From NCBI GenBank assembly GCA_020746835.1, contig JAGPNK010000029.1, forward strand, positions 1 to 64,000: a stretch of DNA of 64,000 bases, read 5' to 3'. Below the pieces are notes generated by a model. It saw nothing but the letters and a program-made list of their open reading frames with translations, searched no databases and was not told where the DNA came from. This document shows positions 19,745-28,184 of the stretch, piece by piece (positions within the stretch are counted from its first letter, which is position 1; each line of letters opens with the position of its first letter). The position numbers and the translations under genes were made by a program. Source of the stretch: Stachybotrys elegans. Its lineage: Eukaryota > Ascomycota > Sordariomycetes > Hypocreales > Stachybotryaceae.

Positions 19745-22700
19745 TGAGTCGATCTGATCAACTATCCATACTACAGTACAACGTGAGAAAATCGAAAGAC
19801 ACGGTGATGGCTTCCCTCCTGCGGGATCAACAGATTGAGAAGTACGATATACTGGCGATCCAGGAGCCGTGGCGCAACCCTTTCCAGAACACGACACATC
19901 ACCCAGCAAGAGACAAGTTCTTCCTCTGCTATCCGACGCAGACAGATGGCCTTCCAGCCCGAGTATGCTTCTTTGTCAACAAGAGACTGGATAACTCGAT
20001 GTGGCACTTCAAAGAACACAGCCGAGACCTATGCAGCATCATTATCAGCACTAAGGAAGAAGAAGGAGAGGCAAGGCAAATCGCAATAACCAACGTATAC
20101 AACTCCCCGCAGAGAACAGAGGGTAGAGCGAGCGCTGTCGCGCAACTGGGGAGGACGCTAGGCAGCCTAACCAATATGGAGCACGTCGTTGTGGGAGATT
20201 TCAATCTGCACCACGAGATTTGGGGCGGAACTATCGAACAAAGCCCAGAGGCTGAAACCGAAGATCTGATATCAACTATGGATAAATATGGCCTAATAAG
20301 CCTGCTCCAACCTGGTACCATCACATATGAGGAGAACGGAGCCAGGACGACGATAGACCTATCCCTCGCCACTGCTAATCTCGCCGACCGCTTGATCAGA
20401 TGCGAAGTCGAGTCAAGCATGAACCACGACTCAGATCACATCCCAATAGCCACATGCATAGATACAAGGATCGTCTGCAGACAAACGCAGCCGAGACGAA
20501 ACTGGAAAGCCATGGACAAGAAAGCCTTTACATCCGAGCTTGAGAAACGCCTACCCCCACGGAGACGGCCCAGAACCAAAACGGCACTCGATAACTATGT
20601 GGAAGAGATCGTTGCGGCTCTGACGCAAGCAATTGACGTCTCGGTCCCAACAAGCACTCCGTGCTCAAAGGCCAAGGCTGGATGGAACGAAGAATGCAGT
20701 CATATGCTGGCAGAAACCAAGCGTCTACGAAGGATCTACAGTGCAACGCACACCGAAGAGGCATGGGAAGCATATCGCGTGGCACGCAACAAGAAAGGGA
20801 AAACGATCAAGAAAGCCCTCCGAAAAATGCATCGAGACACCATAGAGACGGCGGCGGAATCTCCTGAGAAGCTCTGGCGTGTTGCCAAATGGGCCCGATC
20901 TAGGGAAAGTCAAGGCTCAGAGCTGACTCCGGTGATCAAAGATCCAGCTACAGCACAAGAAGCTACCACGCCGAGGGAGAAAGCCAAACTATTCAGAGAT
21001 GTCTTCTTCCCGAATCCACCAGGAGCAGATCTTAGCGACATGGACGGAGCGACATATCCGGAGCAGGTCAAACTGCCGAAAATCACCATCGACGAAGTGG
21101 AAGACGCTATCCTAGCAACAGCTTCGAACAAAGCCCCTGGTCCAGACGGAATAACGAACAAGGCACTTCAGGCCGGGGTGACACACATCAAAGAACATCT
21201 GACAAGGATCTTCAACGCCAGCCTAGACCTGGGCTACTGCCCACAGCATTTTCGGTCCTCCACGACGGTGGTTCTCAGGAAACCAGGGAAGTCTGACTAC
21301 ACAATACCGCAAGCTTACAGGCCGATCGCCCTACTTAGCACGGTTGGGAAGATTATGGAATCTGTGCTAGCAAAGAGGCTAAGCTACCTTGTTGAAACGT
21401 ATGAGCTACTTCCGCAGACACATGTCGGCGGGCGGAAGGGAAAATCTACAGAACACGCATTCCACCTTATCCTTGACAAGATATACGAAGCATGGAACAA
21501 CGGACAGGTGGCCAGTCTCCTGTTACTCGACATCTCGGGCGCCTTCGACAATGTGTCACACAAGAGACTCCTGCACAACCTACGTAAACGCCGTGTCGAT
21601 GAGAAGATGGTGAGGTGGATCGCAAGCTTCCTCAAGAACAGGAGAACAAGAATCACAGTAGACGGATTTTTATCGGAGCCATACAGAACGGAAACGGGAA
21701 TACCGCAAGGCTCGAACCTCTCACCAATACTGTACATATTCTACAACGCTGATCTGATTGAGGCCTGCAACGACGAGGAGTCCATCTCAGCAGGCTTTAT
21801 AGACGACACAGCAATTCTCACATGGGGCGACAGCACACTAGAAACATGCGGGAAACTAGGATCTGCGCTAAGGAAAGCAAAAGAATGGGCGACAACACAT
21901 GCATCTATATTCGCACCGGGGAAGTTCCAGCTCACTCACTTCACAAGGGCGAGAACCAAGTTCAATATCAACCAAGCCTTACAGACAGAAACGGACTTGG
22001 TCCAGCCCAGCGCAACCTCAAAGTACCTAGGCCTCATAATGGACACGAAGCTCTTATGGAAAGCGCACATGGATGAAATCGAGCGCAAGGTGACCAAAAC
22101 CATCGCAGCACTCAGCAGCCTTGGCAGTTCGACATGGGGCATCCCGATGCGGGAGTTGCGCACAATCTACAGGGGAGTGGCAATACCACAGATGATGTAT
22201 GCCTGTTCGGCCTGGTCCAACGCGAACTGGTCTACCAATGGCGAGCCGATCAGCACCAAGGTGTTGACAAAGTTACAGAGTTTGCAAGCAAGAGGAGCGC
22301 GAGTCATAAGCGGAGCATACAGAGCAACTTCGGTCCCAGCATTGAACATCGAAACGCATCTGCTGCCGGTCGAGGAGCAGATACTGAAACACAACATTGA
22401 CACACTGGCGCGTATCGGACCAGCCGAACGACCGCCCTTCGAATCGACAAATAGCAGACGAAAGAGGAAGAGTCCGAGGCAAGCCATCGAGCAGACCATC
22501 CGGGATTTGGAAGGGCCGAATATTCGACGTCAAGAACAGGCAAGCGCATACATTACTCCTCCATGGTGGCGTGGGCCAAGATGCTATATTGAGGGCAATA
22601 CAAAAGCAGCCAAGCAGAAACACCTGGAACAGCTATCAGACCACACGGCCATACACATCTACACCGACGGCAGTGGCGTCAATTGTCATGTGGGTGCAGC

Positions 22701-23562
22701 AGCAGTGTGCACAACGACACAGGAGAACCGGGCAGCATACATGGGCACCGAGCGAGTCTCAACCGTACATGCCGCCGAGCTGCAGGGCATCTTGCTGGCT
22801 CTACAGATGGCGCGGGAGGACAAGCAGCGGGGCAATACAAGGAGCAGAGTGTGCATATACACAGACAATCAAGCAGCCATCAGGTCTTCGGCCAAGCCAA
22901 AAGGTAAATCCGGCGCATACCTCCTGAAAGCTATCGCACAGATCACGGAAGAGCTTCAGCAAGGTGGACTGCCAGTGGAAATCCGATGGATCCCGGCCCA
23001 CGCAGGGGTCTGGGGAAACGAACAAGCCGACAAAGCAGCCAAGGAAGCCACAGGATGGAGAGAAGGCGGAGCGACTGGACCAAGGGCCGCCGAACCAGCG
23101 GAACTATGGGCACTCCGTTCGACGCTCAAGATGTGGACCCACAAGCACGTCCACAAAGCCTGGCAAGACAAATGGGCCAACGAAAGCCGGGGCAGGGTCT
23201 GCTTCCGCTACACACCGAAGCCAACAAAGAAAGTATTGCAGCTGCACACGAAGCTCAACAAGAGGCAGAGCGCGCTCTTGATCGGATTGCGAACCGAGAA
23301 GATAGCCACCAAGCACTTCCTCTTCAAGCAAAGAGTACCAGGTGTTACGGACGATAGATGCCCCTGCGGACAAGGACGACAAACGGTGTTGCATATCCTC
23401 CTGCGATGCCGGAAATATCGACAACTCCGGAACCAGGAACTGGGCGACATCCTAGGACTAAGCGACCTTCGAAGGGTGTTGGGAGAGCGCAAAGCAGCCG
23501 CGAAAGCCGTCAGATTCATGGAACAGACAGGGACCCTTGGGCATCTCGGGGTCGTGACATAG
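19744..23562 (+). CDS. LINE ORF2: endonuclease, reverse transcriptase, RNase H, copy 2, 1272 aa
   Basis: Intact second ORF with all catalytic signatures. Endonuclease: AIQEPW, VVGDFNLHH, DSDHIPI. Reverse transcriptase: LLLDISGAFDNVSH, GIPQGSNLSPILY, FIDD. RNase H: IYTDGSG, ELQGI, YTDNQAAI, AHAGVWGNEQADKAAK. A C-terminal knuckle reads CPCGQGRQTVLHILLRC. It is six residues shorter than the copy 1 protein, mainly through a deletion in the endonuclease part (KEEEGEAR against a longer Glu/Gly-rich loop). Together with an intact ORF1 this copy could be mobile. Confidence 0.93.
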   Translation: MSRSDQLSILQYNVRKSKDTVMASLLRDQQIEKYDILAIQEPWRNPFQNTTHHPARDKFFLCYPTQTDGLPARVCFFVNKRLDNSMWHFKEHSRDLCSIIISTKEEEGEARQIAITNVYNSPQRTEGRASAVAQLGRTLGSLTNMEHVVVGDFNLHHEIWGGTIEQSPEAETEDLISTMDKYGLISLLQPGTITYEENGARTTIDLSLATANLADRLIRCEVESSMNHDSDHIPIATCIDTRIVCRQTQPRRNWKAMDKKAFTSELEKRLPPRRRPRTKTALDNYVEEIVAALTQAIDVSVPTSTPCSKAKAGWNEECSHMLAETKRLRRIYSATHTEEAWEAYRVARNKKGKTIKKALRKMHRDTIETAAESPEKLWRVAKWARSRESQGSELTPVIKDPATAQEATTPREKAKLFRDVFFPNPPGADLSDMDGATYPEQVKLPKITIDEVEDAILATASNKAPGPDGITNKALQAGVTHIKEHLTRIFNASLDLGYCPQHFRSSTTVVLRKPGKSDYTIPQAYRPIALLSTVGKIMESVLAKRLSYLVETYELLPQTHVGGRKGKSTEHAFHLILDKIYEAWNNGQVASLLLLDISGAFDNVSHKRLLHNLRKRRVDEKMVRWIASFLKNRRTRITVDGFLSEPYRTETGIPQGSNLSPILYIFYNADLIEACNDEESISAGFIDDTAILTWGDSTLETCGKLGSALRKAKEWATTHASIFAPGKFQLTHFTRARTKFNINQALQTETDLVQPSATSKYLGLIMDTKLLWKAHMDEIERKVTKTIAALSSLGSSTWGIPMRELRTIYRGVAIPQMMYACSAWSNANWSTNGEPISTKVLTKLQSLQARGARVISGAYRATSVPALNIETHLLPVEEQILKHNIDTLARIGPAERPPFESTNSRRKRKSPRQAIEQTIRDLEGPNIRRQEQASAYITPPWWRGPRCYIEGNTKAAKQKHLEQLSDHTAIHIYTDGSGVNCHVGAAAVCTTTQENRAAYMGTERVSTVHAAELQGILLALQMAREDKQRGNTRSRVCIYTDNQAAIRSSAKPKGKSGAYLLKAIAQITEELQQGGLPVEIRWIPAHAGVWGNEQADKAAKEATGWREGGATGPRAAEPAELWALRSTLKMWTHKHVHKAWQDKWANESRGRVCFRYTPKPTKKVLQLHTKLNKRQSALLIGLRTEKIATKHFLFKQRVPGVTDDRCPCGQGRQTVLHILLRCRKYRQLRNQELGDILGLSDLRRVLGERKAAAKAVRFMEQTGTLGHLGVVT

Positions 23563-24139
23563 CCAGACGATGTCGGGCGCTGGGGGGAGACTGTAGGTAC
23601 ACAGACCCCATACACGGGGCGGGTATGGCCGCCCTTACTGAGCCCGAAAACTATTGTACATTAGTAGAGAACCAGATTCTGCACGAGGGTGGCAGCCACG
23701 AGTAGAATGAGGTTGAGGAGAAAGCGGGATCATTGGGGACAGCTGGTCAATGTTCATTGATGTTGGCGAAGTGGGGCAAGCCTCGGATTAACACCCGGAG
23801 CGAGCTTCGGCTGTCCGCCAACCCCGCTAACCGGGCATGGCTGCTTATGTATCTAGCGGCTACAACCGAGTAGGAATATAACCTAACCTAACCTAACCTA
23901 ACCCAACCCAGAATTGCTGGATCGCTACTGTGGAACTATGGAGGTACTATCGGCTGCCGCAACAAAGTTTCCGATGTTTACCCTCGACTTCCTGCGCAGT
24001 TCTACGCTACCCAATGCGGCGCGCTCCGGCCACTGGGGGGCGAGTCTACATTGGCCCGTCGATGTCAATCACAGTGTCAGGTTCAATCCATCCCCGGACC
24101 GTCAGCTCGAGGCGCTCGTGAGGCCACAAAGATACGATA

Positions 24140-24607
24140 CAGCAGTTCATCCCACATCTTGATCATGAGGCCAGGATATACCAGCGACTTGAAAGGCTAC
24201 AGGGGGAAGTTATACCTGTCTACCTCAGTAGCATCGACCTGACAGAGCCCTATAACCTCACGGCGCGCCATGCCGTTCGGTTTGCCGGTTATCAAGTTGT
24301 ACATATGTTGCTCCTGCCCTGGGCAGGCGAGGTAGCAAAGAAGGCGGGAAAGCAACTAGGCGCCGCGGAGGAAGCCCGGATGTTGGGGATTGTGAAAGCT
24401 GAGGGGGTGTGGTATCCTGATGTGAGGGGATCCAATCAACTATGGAACGAAGAGCTCGGTCGATTTATGATGATCGATTTTGATAGCGCTGAACTTATTC
24501 CTCCTCCTAAACCTAGGCAACTTAAAAGGTTGGCTGGCGGCAAGAGACACCGAATAGGCGACTGCCAAGGCCGTCAACCTTCAAAGCGTATGGCGCTGGG
24601 GATATAA
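24140..24607 (+). pseudogene. C-terminal remnant of a fungal kinase-like protein
   Basis: One open frame reads IPHLDHEARIYQRLERLQGE, then IDLTEPY, then VVHMLLLPWAGE, and finishes with EGVWYPDVRGSNQLWNEE, MIDFDSAEL and PPPKPRQLKRL. These are the C-lobe landmarks of the fungal protein-kinase-like family, whose catalytic loop normally reads HxDVR..N.LWN followed by IDFD. The catalytic His is replaced by Tyr (YPDVR). Upstream, the frame is interrupted by a stop near 24118, and no N-lobe is seen. LINE copy 2 ends about 240 bp before it, so the front of the gene may have been lost or displaced. Confidence 0.6.
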
Positions 24608-24687
24608 TTTCATTGTATTTCCTATGTACAGTACAGGGTGGTTGGAATTCCTGTTAGAGTAAGGGAAACAAATTACTTTATACTACA

Positions 24688-24795
24688 TTCTATCGCTGTT
24701 GAGGTGGCATGACGTTTGGGATGTTTATCGCCAAGCTGCAGGAGATTTCATAGAGGGCAGCGACCAAATGATGGTGACTCTGGATACTGATGAGT
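24688..24795 (+). repeat. diverged partial copy of the 3' part of the gene at 7550-8352
   Basis: The segment ATTCTATCGCTGTTGAGG onwards matches 8198-8290 with scattered substitutions (GGTGGCATGACG, GCCAAGCTGC, AGAGGGCAGCGAC). It then jumps to a block resembling GTGACTCTATGGATACTGA at 8325-8345. The copy has an internal deletion and a stop (TAG) in the ancestral frame. Confidence 0.6.
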
Positions 24796-24827
24796 ATGTG
24801 AGCCTAGCTATTCGGGTTAGGAGGTTC

Positions 24828-25391
24828 TCAGGAGCTGCCTTCATGCAGTGTAAAGACCCAATCAAGACCTTTTTCTTGATCATACACACTCTTGCACGGT
24901 GGAAGGCGTATACTGTATTGTCGCTTCCACGGTAACTTGTGCCCCTTAATTACTCGTCTTCTCAAACGTCCCTCTCCCTGGTTATAGTACAAAACGGCGG
25001 TTGTAAGACCATTTGAATCCTGCTTGAATAATCTCTCAAAGCTACTGAGCTTGGTATGATCATCTCCCTTTAGACCTTCCCAAATATTCAAGGTGATGTC
25101 AGACTCTTTAATAGTGTATTCAGCCAAGTCCTCATTAAAACATTTCGGCTCTTTCAGACACGCAAGAAGCCCTGCGTCGGAGTATTCAAGCTCGCCAGTA
25201 AATTCCATAGATACTAAGGCGATGTTCATATGGGTGTTAACTCCATTAAAGAAGTTGAGAAGATCGTGTCCCACAAAGACAGGATTAGCACCTAATTTAA
25301 CAGCTTCCTGAAGCCAGCTTTGGTTTTTGAATATCATGTCCAGGAGAGTTTTCATTTTGTTGGAAATATCGGTAGGGTTAAGGTTGGCCAT
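24828..25391 (-). CDS. hypothetical single-exon protein, 187 aa
   Basis: An uninterrupted minus-strand frame from ATG 25391 encodes a soluble-looking protein (MANLNPTDISNKMK at the start, LDWVFTLHEGSS at the end). The composition is balanced, with no signal peptide, membrane segment or motif I recognise. Its length and the absence of coding on the other strand support a real gene. The stop lies within about 35 bp of the duplicated block at 24688-24795. Confidence 0.45.
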   Translation of the reverse strand: MANLNPTDISNKMKTLLDMIFKNQSWLQEAVKLGANPVFVGHDLLNFFNGVNTHMNIALVSMEFTGELEYSDAGLLACLKEPKCFNEDLAEYTIKESDITLNIWEGLKGDDHTKLSSFERLFKQDSNGLTTAVLYYNQGEGRLRRRVIKGHKLPWKRQYSIRLPPCKSVYDQEKGLDWVFTLHEGSS

Positions 25392-25767
25392 AGTCGCTCA
25401 TAACCTATCCTTATAGATCTTGCTGTTAATGCCACCACGCTGCAATAGGAACCCTGAACTTCATTATATATATCCTCCCAGGCCCAAAATGAGCCTAGTT
25501 TTAGTTTCTGCACTATAAATTCCCATAATGATTAATGTTCCTAGTTTTGGGACCTTTTACGATATCTGTGTCACCGTTCCCAGAAGTGTTACCGGCATTG
25601 GACCCAATCTAGGCATTCTGTACGTACCTCGAGGGTCCTTATATTTGGCACTCTAGCTGTTCCCAGTTTTAGGCCCTCTATTGTTGGCATGTTTTCATAA
25701 ATAATTAGCTTACCCTCTGCGAACTCTCTATTTTCTATCTTTCAATTCCCTACAGCGATTCATCATC
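25392..25767. other. intergenic between divergent genes
   Basis: 376 bp shared by the start of the orphan gene (minus) and the SUR7-like gene (plus). No specific site recognised. Confidence 0.4.
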
Positions 25768-26861
25768 ATGCTCGCCACATTCCTCACCGCGAGGCTGGCC
25801 CTCATTGTGCCCCTGATCCTCTCCACCACCAGCGCCATCCTCTGCGCCCTTTGCCTTTCTGCTGGCCGTACTCCGGGCTTCTTAGAAGACTTTGCTATTA
25901 TCAGAGTGAGTGTCTCGTGCTGTCGTCCCGAGTTCGCATCAAGAAAACAGGCCTAACCATCGCCTCTAGCTGAATACATCGACAATTGGTCACTCGCTGC
26001 TGGACTTTGTGAGCAGTCGTGACAATGACGAAAACGCAGGGAATACTAGCAATAATGACAACAATCCTCTCAATAGCATCAGTGATGCCTGGAACGACGT
26101 AGAACAGGAGGTATCTAACGCATTTGATAGTCTAGCTAACAGTGTGATCGACGAGGCGGTTGATCTTCTTGATATCCCCGAGTGGTACTCCCTCCATGTC
26201 ATGACGATATGCGAGGGACTGAATGGACCAGATGCTGGGCTGAATGCAACCCAGTGCAGTGACCTAACATCAGAGAGTACGTATGCTGACCTTCCATTGG
26301 AGACTTTCCACTAATCTAGGTCTAGACCGCCTTGACCTTGTCGCCAGTCTTGACCACTATCTTTCGCTTAGTCCAGTACAGATCGATATGGACATTGCTG
26401 ATATTGGCTGGCTCGAAGATATCCAGGATGCTATTAACCTTGTGAATGGTATACTGCAAGGGCTATTTGCTCTTTACGTTCTCACCATTATACTAATAGT
26501 GCTAAGCATTGCTACTAACGTTATTGTCTCCCTAGCGTGGACATCGATGCTTATGATGGTGAACTTGATGGGCTTCACCTTAGCCACACTTAGCAGTGTT
26601 GCCTTGAGCATTATAGTTACCGTTGCTCTAACCCGTGCTATCAATGCACTCAACGATATTGGGGGAAACGTTGGCATTCGCGGAGAGAGAGGCAGTAGCT
26701 TCCTCATCCTTACCTGGATTGCGTCCAGCTTTATGATTTGCGCCACGAGCTTCGTTCTTGTATACAGCCGCAAGAAGAATAAAGCTTTGGAGTGGGTAAT
26801 GGCACGGCCAAATGAGTCTATTGATTCACAGGAGAAGGACTCGAGCATGAATCCTCAGTAG
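25768..26861 (+). CDS. SUR7/PalI-family four-helix membrane protein, 328 aa
   Basis: Three exons, 25768-25905, 25970-26276 and 26320-26861, are joined by introns of 64 bp (phase 0) and 43 bp (phase 1). The first transmembrane segment lies at residues of about 5-35 and ends in ALCLSAGRTPGFLEDF. The next exon begins LNTSTIGHSLLDF, typical of the first extracellular loop of fungal SUR7 proteins (eisosome or pH-sensing PalI type). The large loop is Asn/Asp-rich. Three more hydrophobic helices follow, starting at LFALYVLTIILIVLS, WTSMLMMVNLMGF and ILTWIASSFMICAT. A basic-acidic cytoplasmic tail ends the protein. Likely a plasma-membrane protein. The last exon is duplicated at 33815-34298. Confidence 0.8.
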
Positions 26862-27282
26862 CCGCGGTCTAACTAAAAAGGCATCAAGATATTTCATGCG
26901 AGAGTCATCTTCTTGCGTTGGACGTCGATGAACTCCTGCCTCCAGGTAAAACCACCTCCAGGTAAAGCCATACTGGAAAAGGATATCAATTATCCAAGAC
27001 ACTTTAATGGCATCTCCGAGGTCCTGTGCAGTCTGTCCAATGACGCTATAGAAGGTCTAGATCCGATGATACTGCTCGGAATTAGACGATTTTGCGGCAT
27101 TGTTCACCAGCAATAACAGTGTAGCTAAACTGGCCTTGTATATAAATCGGTCCCCCTGAGTACGGGGCAAAGGCTGCTCAAGGGGGACTGCTTAAGGGGG
27201 GATAGTAAGTCTTCCCTTCTAGCTATGCTAAGGTTGGATAGGTTATACAAATGCCCAATTGCCTGTTATGTGATATGCTTGA
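26862..27282. other. intergenic, nothing recognised
   Basis: A 67-codon open frame exists at 26913-27116 but has no support. The block around 27145-27200 is G-rich (CTCAAGGGGG repeated). Confidence 0.4.
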
Positions 27283-27690
27283 TTATTTGCATTGTACTGC
27301 ATTAAGGCTTTGACTATACCGCAACCACCCGCCCCGGATCAAACCCGTCTTGTCCTCTGTTACGTAATCTAGCTTTAGGTCTTCCACCTCGATCAGCAGG
27401 TCCGCGGCCTCGATATTTGGCCGACCGGGATCCACGGCTTCATTCGATGCCGCCCATGACCAGGTGGGAGCACGATATATGTCCCGCCACGATGGGCTAG
27501 CTATCGGGTTCCCACTCACAGCCCAAAGGAGCTCACACTCCAAATAACGGCGCCACATGCCGGCGACATAATCATCTCGCAGAACTGCCGCCATGGTCTT
27601 TGCCACAGCTGATAAGGCGACGAGTCTATCGCTGGGAAATGTAAGACCGCACGCTGTGTATGTCTGGACGATTCGCAGCCAAAGTACCCC
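27283..27690 (-). pseudogene. C-terminal fragment of a HET-domain (heterokaryon incompatibility) protein
   Basis: The frame from 27690 to the stop at 27283 encodes WLRIVQTYTACGLTFPSDRL, VALSAVAKTMAAVLRDDYVA, GMWRRYLECELLWAVSG and YRAPTWSWAASNEAVD. These are the standard landmarks downstream of the HET domain (W..IV..YT...LTFPSDRL.ALS, Y.AG.W...L...LLW, YRAPTWSW). An acceptor-like TTATAG precedes the first codon at 27691-27696. The HET domain itself is missing, and a LINE ORF1 fragment begins only about 45 bp further upstream, so the gene is truncated. Confidence 0.75.
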
Positions 27691-27736
27691 CTATAATCCT
27701 TATCATATATACTATCTAGGGTGTAGCGATCTGGAG

Positions 27737-28061
27737 ACAAGATCATAGACGAGGGGCTTATCTGGCAGGGAGAGGTCTTTCAGTGTGAGCGATATGACAG
27801 GCAATGCAGGCTGAGGCAGTGCTTCAAGTGCCACAAATACGGCCTCATAGGAACCCAGTGCAAGGCTAACGTAGCATGCGGTTATTGCGCTCAATCTCAC
27901 GCTACCAAGGAATGTCCAATGAAGAACGACAGGAACGCCCCGCGGAAATGTGCAGCCTGCCAAGACAATCAACAAGATGAGAGTCAGAGACTGAGAAGGA
28001 CCATCGTCTTGACGAGGAGAGTACTTGAAGCGCTTGATGCAAACATGCAGACGAACTATAA
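27737..28061 (+). mobile_element. LINE ORF1 fragment with internal deletion
   Basis: Plus-strand similarity to the zinc-knuckle part of LINE ORF1 (KIIDEGLIWQGEVFQCERYD, CFKCHKYGLIGTQC, CGYCAQSHATKEC, CAACQDN). It then jumps straight to QQDESQRLRRTIVLTRRVLE and ends at ALDANMQTNY. About 130 codons present in the full copies are missing, and the junction shares GACNATCA on both sides. The element is truncated at both ends. Confidence 0.85.
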
Positions 28062-28184
28062 CGACAAACTACACCTTTGGGTCAAGTGTAGCATCCCAAT
28101 GTATATGATGTTAGATATGCAATAGACAATTTTATATATCACTTCCTCAGAAGTTATGTAAGGAATAGAAGTCTCAGCCAGTCT

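Larger units (their letters stand above)
17964..23905 (+). mobile_element. Tad1-type LINE, copy 2, nearly full length
   Basis: Same family as copy 1 and inverted relative to it. Similarity begins at the A-run followed by CTTCACAACCAGCG near 17964-17980, about 45 bp short of the 5' end of copy 1, so it is slightly 5' truncated. It ends in AACCT repeats at about 23880-23905. Both ORFs are intact. I could not find a convincing target site duplication. The 3' half differs from copy 1 by several percent, whereas the first 650 bp or so are nearly identical. Confidence 0.9.
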
